In this document: piece by piece, positions 32,458-41,337 of the stretch
Layout: the number at the start of each line of letters is the position of its first letter
How positions within the stretch are numbered: position 1 is the first letter of the stretch
Origin: Erwinia sp. E602
Lineage (GTDB): Bacteria; Pseudomonadota; Gammaproteobacteria; Enterobacterales; Enterobacteriaceae
DNA length: 64,000 nucleotides
NCBI RefSeq assembly: GCF_018141005.1
Contig: NZ_CP046582.1
Span: forward strand, 3,720,001 to 3,784,000
Direction of reading: 5' to 3'
The notes under the pieces: generated by a model
Seen by the model: the letters and a program-made list of their open reading frames with translations, nothing else
Told to the model about the DNA's origin: nothing
Database searches by the model: none
Made by a program: the position numbers and the translations under genes

Positions 32458-32472
32458 ATAGGCACAGCCTAT
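32458..32472. promoter_or_regulatory. ATAG-N7-CTAT dyad upstream of the peroxiredoxin gene
   Basis: The sequence ATAGGCACAGCCTAT is a perfect 6-base inverted repeat around ACA. The ATAG/CTAT arms with 7 bases between match one half of the OxyR recognition pattern (ATAGnTnnnAnCTAT), although the inner T and A are absent and no good second half follows. It lies about 100 bases before the peroxiredoxin start. OxyR control is inferred. Confidence 0.35.
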
Positions 32473-32574
32473 ACGATCAATCGGCGGATTACGCTGGTTC
32501 CCGGCAGGATGTTACCCGTATACTTCACGCGTCTTGTCACATTTACTATCCACTAACCTTTTACAGGAGTGAAC

Positions 32575-33177
32575 ATGGTCCTGGTAACTCGCCCAGCCCC
32601 TGATTTTACTGCCGCTGCCGTACTGGGCAACGGTGAAATCGTTGAAAACTTCAACTTTAAAAAACACACCGCTGGTAAAGCCACCGTTGTGTTCTTTTGG
32701 CCAATGGACTTCACCTTCGTCTGCCCTTCTGAGCTGATCGCGTTCGACAAGCGTTATGCTGAATTCCAGAAGCGTGGCGTGGAAGTGGTTGGCGTCTCCT
32801 TCGACTCCGAGTTCGTGCACAACGCGTGGCGTAAAACCCCGGTTGATAAAGGCGGCATCGGCGAAGTGCAGTATGCGATGGTGGCCGACATCAAACGCGA
32901 AATCCAGAAAGCTTACGGCATCGAACACCCGGATGCAGGCGTTGCGCTGCGCGGTTCGTTCCTGATCGACAAAGCCGGTGTGGTTCGCCACCAGGTGGTT
33001 AACGATCTGCCGCTGGGCCGTAACGTTGACGAAATGCTGCGTATGGTTGACGCGCTGCAGTTCCACGAAGAGCACGGCGAAGTGTGCCCGGCTCAGTGGG
33101 AAAAAGGCAAAGAAGGTATGGGCGCATCGCCGGAAGGCGTGGCTAAATACCTGTCTGAGAACGCCGCTAAGCTGTAA
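32575..33177 (+). CDS. Typical 2-Cys peroxiredoxin (AhpC/Prx1 type)
   Basis: This cytoplasmic thiol peroxidase reduces hydrogen peroxide and organic peroxides. The 200-residue product has peroxidatic Cys50 in DFTFVCPSEL and resolving Cys171 in GEVCPAQW. The start at 32575 follows ACAGGAGTGAAC; a GTG two codons earlier overlaps the ribosome site and is unlikely. Close relatives sit beside acpH and queA in Yersinia, Serratia and Erwinia, from memory, and the gene is missing here in E. coli K-12. No reductase such as ahpF is adjacent. A strong terminator follows. Confidence 0.95.
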   Translation: MVLVTRPAPDFTAAAVLGNGEIVENFNFKKHTAGKATVVFFWPMDFTFVCPSELIAFDKRYAEFQKRGVEVVGVSFDSEFVHNAWRKTPVDKGGIGEVQYAMVADIKREIQKAYGIEHPDAGVALRGSFLIDKAGVVRHQVVNDLPLGRNVDEMLRMVDALQFHEEHGEVCPAQWEKGKEGMGASPEGVAKYLSENAAKL

Positions 33178-33190
33178 TCTCAACGCGTTA

Positions 33191-33214
33191 AAAAAACCGC
33201 TACGGCGGTTTTTT
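33191..33214 (+). terminator. Rho-independent terminator of the peroxiredoxin gene
   Basis: AAAAAACCGC at 33191-33200 pairs with GCGGTTTTTT at 33205-33214 around a 4-base loop, with further T residues. It is 14 bases past the stop. Confidence 0.95.
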
Positions 33215-33453
33215 TTTGCCTGATTGTCCGCGGTGCCTTTTGTCGTTCCTCTTTTTCGCCTGTCCGTTTGCCGGTGCCCTTAACGTGCTGATCCGGTCAT
33301 CTTCCTGCGTATTACGTGCCTGCCTGCTGACCTGTACACGCCATTCCCGTTCGCGTTCATTGCACAATTTGTGGTCATGCTCACGGAAAGTTATTCACTG
33401 ATTCATCATCATTCGCATACCCCTGCTGGTCAGGGATTTTTTGGAGCACTAAT

Positions 33454-33469
33454 TGCACACGTGTGCAAA
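33454..33469. promoter_or_regulatory. Perfect 16-bp palindrome, candidate operator
   Basis: TTGCACACGTGTGCAA is an exact 16-base palindrome 99 bases upstream of the acid phosphatase start. Its length and symmetry suit a dimeric regulator of the LacI/GalR size class. The cognate protein is not identified. Confidence 0.45.
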
Positions 33470-33568
33470 CAGGCGCTCCCCTTTGCCCGACAGGCGGCAG
33501 TTAAACCCGGTTTACGCCTGTGCATCGCTGGCAGGAGCATCCTGCCTTCATCTGCAAGGAAAAAACAT

Positions 33569-34852
33569 ATGATAACCCGACACAAATTCTGGCCGCGCCT
33601 GATGATAATCGCGGCAACCGGCCTCGCCAGCCACGCTGCTCTGGCGGGTGACTACGTGCTGGAAAAAGTGGTGGAGATCAGCCGCCACGGCGTGCGTCCG
33701 CCAACGCCTGACAACACCAAAGCGATGGAGGCCGGCAGCGATCGCCGCTGGCCGGGGTGGCTTACCGCCGATGGCGAGTTGACCGGCCACGGCTATGCGG
33801 CAGCGGCGCTGAAGGGGCAGTATGAAGCGGCGGGCTGGCGACAGGCCGGATTGCTGACAGCGGGCTGCCCGCAGCCCGGTACGCTGTTTGTCTGGGCCAG
33901 CCCGATGCAGCGCACCCGCGCCACCGCTAAAGCGCTGACCGACGGGGCCTTCCCCGGCTGCGGCGTGGCGGTGCACAGCGTGGCGGGCGACAGCGATCCG
34001 CTGTTTCAGATCGATAAGATGGGCCTGGCACCGCTGGACAGCGCCAAAGCGCTGGCCGGCATCAACGCAGCAATGGGCGGCAGCGTCGAACAGGCACAAC
34101 AGCGCGCCACCGCAGATATCGCCCGCATGAAGGCGGCGGTCTGCCTGCCCGGCACTCCCTGCCCGGTGTTTGACCAGCCCTGGTCCATTAAACAGGGCAA
34201 GGATGGTCGCTTTGACGTTAAAGGACTCTCTACCTTGTCAAATATGGCAGAGACCTTCCGCCTGGCCTGGAGTGAAAATATTCCGGCTGAACAGGTGGCA
34301 TTTGGCCATGTACACTCAGCTGATGAGGTTGCCCGCCTGATGCCGTTGCTGACTGCCAAATATGACTACACCAGCGATGTCCCCTATATCGCCCGGCGTA
34401 ACGGCTCGGTGCTGATGGATCAGATCGCCAAAGCGCTGGCGCAGGGCGTAACCCCACAGCAGGATGCCCCGCCGGATGTACACTGGCTGCTCTATGTGGC
34501 ACACGACACCAACATCTCCTGGCTGCGCACCATGCTCGGTTTCAGCTGGCAGCTGGCCAACTATCCGCGCGGTAATATCCCGCCAGCCGGCAGTCTGGTC
34601 TTTGAACGCTGGCGCGACGGCAAGAGCGGCCAGCGCTTTATCCGCCTCTACTTCCAGGCGCAAACCCTCGATCAGATCCGCAACCTCATCCCGCTTAACG
34701 GTCCGCAGGCGCTGGTCCGGAAAGAGTTTACAGCGCAGGACTGCCGGTTGACCGATGTCGGCGTGTTGTGTCCTTATCAGAGCATGCAGAAGATGATTAA
34801 CCGCAGCATTGACCGCAGCGCACTGACAACGGTCAGCTACCGGTCGGAATAA
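33569..34852 (+). CDS. Periplasmic histidine acid phosphatase (AppA/phytase-like)
   Basis: The start at 33569 follows GCAAGGAAAAAAC and opens a typical signal peptide cut after ALA at residue 26; an upstream frame from 33371 would bury it. The 427-residue product has the histidine-phosphatase signature RHGVRPP at residues 39-45 and the distal HDTN motif. It should hydrolyse phosphomonoesters in the periplasm through a phosphohistidine. The HDTN form resembles AppA phytases more than Agp glucose-1-phosphatases, but the substrate is not certain. Its 3' end overlaps the convergent LysR gene by 20 bases. Confidence 0.88.
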   Translation: MITRHKFWPRLMIIAATGLASHAALAGDYVLEKVVEISRHGVRPPTPDNTKAMEAGSDRRWPGWLTADGELTGHGYAAAALKGQYEAAGWRQAGLLTAGCPQPGTLFVWASPMQRTRATAKALTDGAFPGCGVAVHSVAGDSDPLFQIDKMGLAPLDSAKALAGINAAMGGSVEQAQQRATADIARMKAAVCLPGTPCPVFDQPWSIKQGKDGRFDVKGLSTLSNMAETFRLAWSENIPAEQVAFGHVHSADEVARLMPLLTAKYDYTSDVPYIARRNGSVLMDQIAKALAQGVTPQQDAPPDVHWLLYVAHDTNISWLRTMLGFSWQLANYPRGNIPPAGSLVFERWRDGKSGQRFIRLYFQAQTLDQIRNLIPLNGPQALVRKEFTAQDCRLTDVGVLCPYQSMQKMINRSIDRSALTTVSYRSE

Positions 34853-35768
34853 TCCCCTGTTGGTTCAGCAGCCACTGCGCAAATGCCTTAAGCGGTTCAC
34901 TGCTGAGTTCAATGGCCTGCGGCAGGATCAGACTGAACGTTTTGGCGACTGAGCTTGCCGCAGGCCAGGGGGCGACCAGCGTCCCCGCAGCCAGCTCGTT
35001 TTCCACATACAGCCGCGGCACCAGCGCCACACCCAGCCCGGCCAGCGCGGCTTCGATCAGCATGGCGTGCAGATCGAAGCGGGCTCCGATGGCGGGATGG
35101 CTCAGCGGGATGCCGGTCTCCCGCGCGTAGTGTTGCCAGGCATCAGGATTCTGTCGCCGGTGCAGGCGTGGTAGTCGATCAAGCTCCTGACTTTCCCTGC
35201 CAGCCACCAGCAGTTGCGGGTGGCAGACCGGAATCAGCACCTCATGGATCAGCGGGCAGCTGACCATTCCCGTCCAGGCCGGATGCGCAAAATGAATTGC
35301 GGCGTCAAATCCGCTGTCGGCCAGCACAAAGGGGGCCATGCGTTCAGCAAGATGCACAGTAATTTGCGGATAAACCCGCCGAAAGTCTGGCAGACGCGGA
35401 ATCAGCCACTTCATCGCAAAGGTCGGGGTCACGGCGATCTCCAGGCTGGCGCTGTCACCGGGCTGTCCCATCAGGTACCGGCTGTCACGCTCCAGACGGT
35501 CCAACAGTTCGCGCACCTGCGCGGCGTAGCGTTCACTTCCGGGTAGCAGCCGCACGCGATTGCCGGTTCTGTCAAACAGCGCTACCCCGAGAAATTTTTC
35601 CAGCCGGGAAATCTGCCGGCTGATCGCGCCTTCCGTAAGAGAAAGCTCGCTGGCGGCACGCGCAAAGCTGCCGTGTCGCGCCGCCGCTTCGAAGGCAATA
35701 AGCGAGCTGTTGCTGGGAACTTTTCTGCGCATAAAGGGCTGACCTGTCATACCTTGATTTTTTGTCAT
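34833..35768 (-). CDS. LysR-family transcriptional regulator (GcvA-like)
   Basis: The 311-residue product has an N-terminal winged helix-turn-helix (about residues 19-78; FEAAARHGSFARAASELSLT, then AISRQISRLE) and a C-terminal periplasmic-binding-fold effector domain. The helix-turn-helix type resembles GcvA-like members. In-frame starts at 35768, 35750 and 35732 are possible; conserved sequence begins near the last. It is divergent from the metallo-hydrolase gene with about 107 bases between, the classic layout for a LysR protein controlling its neighbour. Its target and effector are not known. Confidence 0.88.
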   Translation of the reverse strand: MTKNQGMTGQPFMRRKVPSNSSLIAFEAAARHGSFARAASELSLTEGAISRQISRLEKFLGVALFDRTGNRVRLLPGSERYAAQVRELLDRLERDSRYLMGQPGDSASLEIAVTPTFAMKWLIPRLPDFRRVYPQITVHLAERMAPFVLADSGFDAAIHFAHPAWTGMVSCPLIHEVLIPVCHPQLLVAGRESQELDRLPRLHRRQNPDAWQHYARETGIPLSHPAIGARFDLHAMLIEAALAGLGVALVPRLYVENELAAGTLVAPWPAASSVAKTFSLILPQAIELSSEPLKAFAQWLLNQQGIIPTGS

Positions 35769-35875
35769 GAATGCCTGTCAAAATATCGCTTACCGGGCTG
35801 ATTTCAAAGCGTTAACCTGACAGAACATCACGCTACCTACCCGTCGCGCCATCTCTTCTAATCAGGAACCTCCCA

Positions 35876-36709
35876 ATGACCTTAATGACACCACCCGGCC
35901 TGCAGAGTGGCGACTATTCCGTTGTTGCCATCAGCGACGGCTACCTTTCCGCCAGTCTGGATCTGCTTTCGGGTATCACTTGCCAGGATGCAGCAGCCTT
36001 GCAGCAGCAAGCCGGCATCAGCGATCCCTCTGCCGTGCATATCAACTGCTATCTTTTGCGCGGCCGTGGCCGCACGGTGCTGATAGATGCCGGTGCAGGA
36101 GGGATTAATCAGTGGGGGGGCAATCTCCAGGTTAATCTTGCACGTGCTGGCGTACAACCCGCGGAGATTGACACTATTTTGCTCACCCACGCCCATCCTG
36201 ACCATATCGGTGGGCTTTTGAATGCCTCAGGTGAAGCGGCGTTTCCCGGCGCTGAACTGGTGATACAGCAACGTGAGGTCACTTTCTGGCAGGATGACGC
36301 CAACCTGAGCCGGGCCAGCCAGCGGGCGCGCGGCAACTTCCTTTTCGCGCGTAAGGTGTTCGACCGCTATCGTCAGCGAACGCGCACCTTTAACGCTAAT
36401 GAGGTTCTCCCCGGCATTAGCGGCATCCCCCTGCCGGGACATACTGCCGGGCATTCCGGCTATCGTATTGAGTCGGGTAATGAAAGTCTGTTGGTCTGGG
36501 GGGATATCGTCCACTTTCCTTCCGTTCAGATCGCGCATCCGGCGGTCTCAATCGCATTTGATCTGGATCCACAGCTCGCCGCTGAAACTCGCCTGAAACT
36601 GTTAGACCAGGCCTGTTCCGAACAGCTGCTAATTGCCGGGATGCATCTTGATGAGCGCGGATTCACCCGCATTGAGCGCAGGGGCAACCGCTGGAGAATG
36701 TCAGCATAA
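35876..36709 (+). CDS. Metallo-beta-lactamase-fold hydrolase
   Basis: The 277-residue cytoplasmic product has the zinc motif THAHPDHIGG at residues 104-113, a further metal histidine in LPGHTAGHSGYR and an aspartate in VWGDIVHF. No signal peptide is seen. The overall plan is that of the lactonase/glyoxalase-II-like branch (AHL lactonases and related enzymes); I cannot name the substrate. The start at 35876 follows CAGGAACCTCCCA. It is divergent from the LysR regulator and probably under its control. Confidence 0.85.
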   Translation: MTLMTPPGLQSGDYSVVAISDGYLSASLDLLSGITCQDAAALQQQAGISDPSAVHINCYLLRGRGRTVLIDAGAGGINQWGGNLQVNLARAGVQPAEIDTILLTHAHPDHIGGLLNASGEAAFPGAELVIQQREVTFWQDDANLSRASQRARGNFLFARKVFDRYRQRTRTFNANEVLPGISGIPLPGHTAGHSGYRIESGNESLLVWGDIVHFPSVQIAHPAVSIAFDLDPQLAAETRLKLLDQACSEQLLIAGMHLDERGFTRIERRGNRWRMSA

Positions 36710-36714
36710 AAAAA

Positions 36715-36746
36715 CGGCGCGAACCGGTTTCACCCGCTTCGCGCCG
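36715..36746. terminator. Terminator between the MBL-fold gene and proY
   Basis: CGGCGCGAA at 36715-36723 pairs with TTCGCGCCG at 36738-36746. On the minus strand seven T residues follow, suiting proY; on the plus strand the tail is weaker. Confidence 0.75.
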
Positions 36747-36769
36747 CCTTGTTCAGCGTTAACGACAGA

Positions 36770-38122
36770 TTACGCCGTACGGCGCTTCACCCACTGCCAG
36801 CTCAGCACCAGCAACGCTATCCACACAATACCGACATAGAGTGATATACGGGTATCCGGGAAGTAACCAATCAGCCCGATAATCAACGCAAGGAACAGGA
36901 TCCCCACCACGGCTATAGGGGTACCGCCCGGCAGGGCAAATTTCAGCGCCTTACGCTGTTCTGCGTTCAGCGAGCGGCGGAAACCGATCTGGGAAAACAG
37001 GATCATAATCCACACCCATACGGTCGCAAAGGTCGCCAGTGAAGCGATAGCCAGAAAGACTTTTTGCGGCATCAGATAATTAAGCCCCACCGCAACCAGC
37101 ATCGCTGCCATCATCGTCAGCACGGTTAGCCACGGCGCCCCGTTTCGGGTTACGCGGGTAAAGGCCTGCGGTGCCTGGCGCTGCCCGGCCATGCCGTGCA
37201 GCATGCGGCCAACGCCAAATACATCGCCGTTAATCGCCGACAGCGATGCGGTAATCACCACAAAGTTGAGGATTGCCGCGGCCCCCGCAATACCCATATG
37301 CTGGAAAGTCAGCACAAACGGGCTGCCCGTGGTGCCAACCAGATTCCACGGGTAAATCGACATGATCACAAACAGCGTACCGACATAGAACACCAGAATA
37401 CGCAACGGCACGGTATTGACCGCGTTGGGAATAGAAATTTCCGGGTTCTTTGCCTCACCGGCGGTGATGCCGATAATTTCAATACCGCCAAAGGCAAACA
37501 TCACCACCTGCAGCGACAGCAGCGTCCCGATCCAGCCGTTAGGGAAGAAGCCACCGTTACTCCACAGGTTACTGATGCCGGTAGGCTGGCCGCCGTTACC
37601 AATGCCCCAGATAATGATGCCGAGCCCGGCTAAAATCATCAGAATAATGGTAACGACCTTGAACAGCGACAGCCAGAACTCCATTTCGCCAAACAGTTTT
37701 ACCGTCGCCAGATTAAGGGCTCCGATAACCAGCACCACGCTCAATACCCAGATCCACTGCGGTACATCCGGGAACCAGAACCCCATATAGATACCGAACG
37801 CGGTAACGTCAGCAATGGCGACAATCAGGATTTCGAAGCAGTAGGTCCAGCCGGTGATATAACCGGCCAGTGGCCCCAGATAATCGTTGGCATAACGCGA
37901 GAAGGAGCTGGACTGCGGGTTATTCACCGACATTTCGCCAAGGGCCCGCATAATAAGATACGCCACCGCGCCGCCCACGATGTAGGCCAGCAGCACGCTG
38001 GGGCCGGCCATCTTAATGGCATCGGCTGAGCCGTAGAACAGCCCGGTGCCGATTGCCGAACCCAGCGCAATAAAGCGAATGTGCCGGTTACTCAGTCCTT
38101 GCTTGAGATTGGTATTTTTCAT
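36770..38122 (-). CDS. proY: ProY-like amino-acid permease
   Basis: This is an inner-membrane APC-superfamily permease. The start at 38122 follows AGGTGG and yields 450 residues with 12 hydrophobic segments; an earlier in-frame start adds 12 residues not seen in E. coli ProY. The segment [19 protein letters not shown] near residue 13 is the family signature. It is 52 bases behind brnQ on the same strand, as in E. coli, where the protein is described as a cryptic proline transporter. The true substrate may be another amino acid such as histidine. Confidence 0.92.
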   Translation of the reverse strand: MKNTNLKQGLSNRHIRFIALGSAIGTGLFYGSADAIKMAGPSVLLAYIVGGAVAYLIMRALGEMSVNNPQSSSFSRYANDYLGPLAGYITGWTYCFEILIVAIADVTAFGIYMGFWFPDVPQWIWVLSVVLVIGALNLATVKLFGEMEFWLSLFKVVTIILMILAGLGIIIWGIGNGGQPTGISNLWSNGGFFPNGWIGTLLSLQVVMFAFGGIEIIGITAGEAKNPEISIPNAVNTVPLRILVFYVGTLFVIMSIYPWNLVGTTGSPFVLTFQHMGIAGAAAILNFVVITASLSAINGDVFGVGRMLHGMAGQRQAPQAFTRVTRNGAPWLTVLTMMAAMLVAVGLNYLMPQKVFLAIASLATFATVWVWIMILFSQIGFRRSLNAEQRKALKFALPGGTPIAVVGILFLALIIGLIGYFPDTRISLYVGIVWIALLVLSWQWVKRRTA

Positions 38123-38174
38123 CTTCCACCTGTCTGCCCCCTTAACCGTTGGGGGCAAGGGGGAAAATTACACG

Positions 38175-39497
38175 CTATTGCTGATGTGCGGTAACGGACT
38201 GGCGGGCTGACAGACGATCGTAAATCGCCACCAGCACCAACATCGCCAGAGAAGGCGGCAGCCAGGCCAGACCCTGATCGGCCAGCGGCAGATTTTGGGC
38301 GAAGGCAGGCAGCAGCTCTTTAAATGCCGTTGTTTTAATCGCATCAACAATACCGAACAGCAGGCTTACCAGCATGGTTGGTGCGATAATCCGCACGCTT
38401 TTCTTCCACCAATTCAGGGTAAAGCTTAACAGCACCAGCACGATGCACGGCGGGTAAATCGCGGTTAATACCGGAATGGAAAACTGGATTAAATGGCTGA
38501 GCCCGAGGTTGGACACCACCATAGAGAACAGGCCTAGAATAAAGACCAGCTGACGATAGGTAAGTGGTAAAAGATGCTCAAAAAATTCAGCGCAGGCGCA
38601 GGTCAGGCCGACGGCGGTCACCATGCAGGCAACAAAGATCAACGCAGCGAGGAAGAAGCTGCCCATCCCGCCAAAGGTATGCTGGACGTACGCGTGCAGG
38701 ATCGCCGCACCGTTAGCGGTCTGATCAACGATTGATGCGCTGTCAGAACCCAGCTTAAACAGGGCAAGATAGACCAGCGTCAGGCCGATACCGGCGATCA
38801 GACCGGCGATCACCGTATATCGGGTGAGCAGTTTCGCTTCGCTGATGCCGCGCGAACGGGCAGCGTTAACGATAACGATACCGAACACCAGCGCGCCCAG
38901 CGTATCCATGGTCAGATAGCCGTTAACAAAGCCGCTGGAGAAGGCCGCACGCTGATAATCCGCGTTTGCCGGCGCAAGGCCACCGGCTGGCCACAGCAGC
39001 GCCGCTACGCCCAGCACCGCCAGCGCAATAATTTTCAGCGGTGCCAGCACGTGGCCCACGGTATCCAGCAGTTTGCCCGGATAGAGCGAAATGCCGATCA
39101 CCAGCACAAAATAGATCAGACTGTAGATAAACAGCGGCATAGCACCGTCGCCGGTCAGCGGCGCAATGCCCATTTCAAATGAAACGGTGGCGGTGCGCGG
39201 CGTGGCAAACAGCGGGCCAACGGCCAGGTAGCAGACGGTAGCCAGTACCAGGCCTGCAGCCTTGCCGATCGGTGAGCTGAGGGCATCGATGCCGCCGCCC
39301 ACGCGCGCCAGCGCAATAACGGTAATGACCGGCAGGCCAACGGCGGTGATCAGAAAGCCGATCGCTGCCGTCCAGACGTGTTCACCGGACTGAATGCCAA
39401 CCATCGGCGGGAAAATGATGTTTCCGGCCCCGACAAACAGGGCAAAGGTCATAAAGCCCAGAGCCAGAATATCTTTAGATGTTAAACGATGCGTCAT
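38175..39497 (-). CDS. brnQ: Branched-chain amino-acid transporter BrnQ (LIVCS family)
   Basis: BrnQ is a cation-coupled inner-membrane carrier for leucine, isoleucine and valine. The 440-residue product has about 12 hydrophobic segments and the family N-terminus [22 protein letters not shown]. coli BrnQ has 439 residues. It is followed by proY. In E. coli phoR lies directly upstream; here a methionine-synthase-like gene and a PstS-like gene separate the two. Confidence 0.97.
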   Translation of the reverse strand: MTHRLTSKDILALGFMTFALFVGAGNIIFPPMVGIQSGEHVWTAAIGFLITAVGLPVITVIALARVGGGIDALSSPIGKAAGLVLATVCYLAVGPLFATPRTATVSFEMGIAPLTGDGAMPLFIYSLIYFVLVIGISLYPGKLLDTVGHVLAPLKIIALAVLGVAALLWPAGGLAPANADYQRAAFSSGFVNGYLTMDTLGALVFGIVIVNAARSRGISEAKLLTRYTVIAGLIAGIGLTLVYLALFKLGSDSASIVDQTANGAAILHAYVQHTFGGMGSFFLAALIFVACMVTAVGLTCACAEFFEHLLPLTYRQLVFILGLFSMVVSNLGLSHLIQFSIPVLTAIYPPCIVLVLLSFTLNWWKKSVRIIAPTMLVSLLFGIVDAIKTTAFKELLPAFAQNLPLADQGLAWLPPSLAMLVLVAIYDRLSARQSVTAHQQ

Positions 39498-39900
39498 AAG
39501 AAGCGTGCTGCCTGTACTGGTGTTAAAGATCGTGATGTCAGTTATATCGCCCTGTTTTCTCTAAAAACGTCGCCAAATCAGTTCAATGCAGTGTAATACA
39601 CTTTACTGAGCGCTAACTGGCAGCGAATTTGAGGTTTTTATTCTCAATATGCAGGGGGATAACGAAAAAACGGGGCTAAGTAGAACGTTTATAGCGAAGA
39701 AAGGCAAGACGGGATCTAAAAAGCAGAAGGATATAGCGCAAAAAACTGCATACCTGGTGAATAACCGTAACTTATGCAAAGAACACGTTACATGATTTGT
39801 ATTTTTTTCAACCGTAGCGGGGTTAATTTCCGCACCATTTACCCTACATATGCACAAAAGGCGCGGAAAACCGCGCCCCGTACACAAAACGGTGCAGTGG
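39498..39900. other. Intergenic region between brnQ and the MetE-like gene
   Basis: This 403-base AT-rich stretch carries the brnQ leader on the left and the terminator of the MetE-like gene on the right. A 94-codon minus-strand frame (39603-39887) has no ribosome site and a low-complexity translation, so I do not call it. Confidence 0.65.
39860..39877 (-). terminator. Rho-independent terminator of the MetE-like gene
   Basis: GGCGCGG at 39860-39866 pairs with CCGCGCC at 39871-39877; TTTTGTG follows on the minus strand, 23 bases past the stop. Confidence 0.85.
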
Positions 39901-41001
39901 TTACCAGACGCGTTGCGCCACTTCGACCACCCGCTGCAGCTTGGCCCACTGCTGCTCTTCCGTCAGACTATTGCCCTCTTCGGTAGAGGCAAAGCCGCAC
40001 TGCGGGCTAAGGCAAATCTGGTCGAGACTGACGTACTTCGCCGCTTCAGCGATGCGTTTTTCCACCGATTCCGCCGTCTCCAGCTCGCCAGTTTTGGTGG
40101 TAATCAGCCCCAGCACCACCTGCTGCCTGCCCGGTTTGATAAAGCGCAGCGGCTCAAAACCACCGGCGCGCTCATTATCGTACTCAAGGAAGAAGGCGTC
40201 GATGTTCACGCCGCCAAACAGCAGTTCAGCTACCGGCTCATAGCCGCCTTCAGAGATCCAGGTCGAGCGGAAATTACCGCGGCAAACGTGCAGACCAATA
40301 ATCAGATCGTCCGGTTTGCCTTCCAGCGCCTTGTTCAGTACCCGGGCATAGGTCTCAGCCAGCTGCTGCGGGTCGTCACCGCGCTCGCGGATCTGGCGTT
40401 TCTGATCGTCTGAGCACAGGTAGGCCCAGACGGTATCATCCAGCTGCAGATAGCGACAGCCTGCGTCATAAAACGCTTTGATCGCGTCCCGATACGTTTG
40501 CGCCAGGTCGTCAAAATAGACGTCCAGATCGGGATAGACCGTCTCATCAATCACCTTACGACCACCGCGGAAGTGCAGCACGCTCGGACTTGGGATAGTC
40601 ATTTTCGCCACGGCATCACCGCTGATGCTCTGCAGGAAGCGGAAATCTTCCAGCATTGGATGGTTGCTGAAACCCAGCCTGCCGGTGACTTTAACGCCAC
40701 GGGCTTTGGTCTGCACGCCGTTGAACTGAATGCCCTGCTCAGCTTCATAGCGCTCCACGCCGTCCAGGCCGTCGAAGAAATCAAAGTGCCACCAGGCACG
40801 GCGGAATTCACCGTCGGTCACCACCTGCAGACCGCATTCGCGCTGCTTTGCCACTACCTTGCGGATCTCCTGGTCTTCCACGCGGCGCAGTTCGGCGGCG
40901 TCAATCACGCCGGCTTCAAACTGCTTGCGCGCCTGTTTGATTGCAGCAGGACGCAGATAGCTGCCGACGACTTCGGCGCGGTACGGGGTGAAGGTGCTCA
41001 T
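39901..41001 (-). CDS. Cobalamin-independent methionine synthase II family protein (YxjG/YxjH-like)
   Basis: The 366-residue product resembles the C-terminal catalytic half of MetE without its N-terminal domain. Zinc ligands are visible as H238 and C240 in GLHVCRGN and C335 in LSPQCGF; the substrate region has RRAWWHFDFFDGLDG. It probably moves a methyl group to homocysteine from a methyl donor that need not be polyglutamylated methyl-folate. The gene stands alone. Three tandem MetJ-like boxes lie 65-88 bases upstream, which supports a methionine role. The start at 41001 follows AAGGAGAAAATTCT. Confidence 0.9.
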   Translation of the reverse strand: MSTFTPYRAEVVGSYLRPAAIKQARKQFEAGVIDAAELRRVEDQEIRKVVAKQRECGLQVVTDGEFRRAWWHFDFFDGLDGVERYEAEQGIQFNGVQTKARGVKVTGRLGFSNHPMLEDFRFLQSISGDAVAKMTIPSPSVLHFRGGRKVIDETVYPDLDVYFDDLAQTYRDAIKAFYDAGCRYLQLDDTVWAYLCSDDQKRQIRERGDDPQQLAETYARVLNKALEGKPDDLIIGLHVCRGNFRSTWISEGGYEPVAELLFGGVNIDAFFLEYDNERAGGFEPLRFIKPGRQQVVLGLITTKTGELETAESVEKRIAEAAKYVSLDQICLSPQCGFASTEEGNSLTEEQQWAKLQRVVEVAQRVW

Positions 41002-41337
41002 AGAATTTTCTCCTTGCTACCGGGCGCGTAATTTAGCGGCGGTATAGTTACACTGCGTTAACTATGGACGTCTGGATGTCTATATATCTACTGTTAAGAG
41101 TGTCATGAGAAGGTCATCGCCGCAAACGAGGAAAATTCACCATAATTGAAAAAAATTCATGTTACAGGGCCGACTGACCAAAAGGCGCAGGATGCTCAGA
41201 GGCGTGCACCCTTTTCTGTATTGACCTTAGCCAGTGGCAAATAAATCAGCCCGGCGCAGCGTGCCGCCCTGCTGTAAAGAGGATGAAGAGGAGTATGAAA
41301 CCGGCTACGGTTTGCAGACCGTTTGCCGTCAGAGAGT
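41002..41337. other. Intergenic region between the MetE-like gene and the PstS-like gene
   Basis: This 336-base stretch holds the MetJ boxes at 41066-41089 and the 3' side of the phoBR operon. I see no coding frame with a ribosome site and no clear terminator for the PstS-like gene. Confidence 0.6.
41066..41089. promoter_or_regulatory. Three tandem MetJ boxes
   Basis: Three contiguous 8-base units, GGACGTCT, GGATGTCT and ATATATCT, match the MetJ consensus AGACGTCT at seven, six and five positions. Head-to-tail 8-base repeats are the specific form of MetJ operators. They lie just upstream of the MetE-like gene start. Confidence 0.75.

Noticed and set aside
39603..39887. 94-codon minus-strand frame between brnQ and the MetE-like gene
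   Set aside because: It crosses the terminator stem at 39860-39877, lacks a ribosome site, and has an implausible composition.
41100..41117. Pho-box-like pair GTGTCAT and AGGTCAT
   Set aside because: The spacing is right, but the second unit matches poorly and the orientation does not face a gene.
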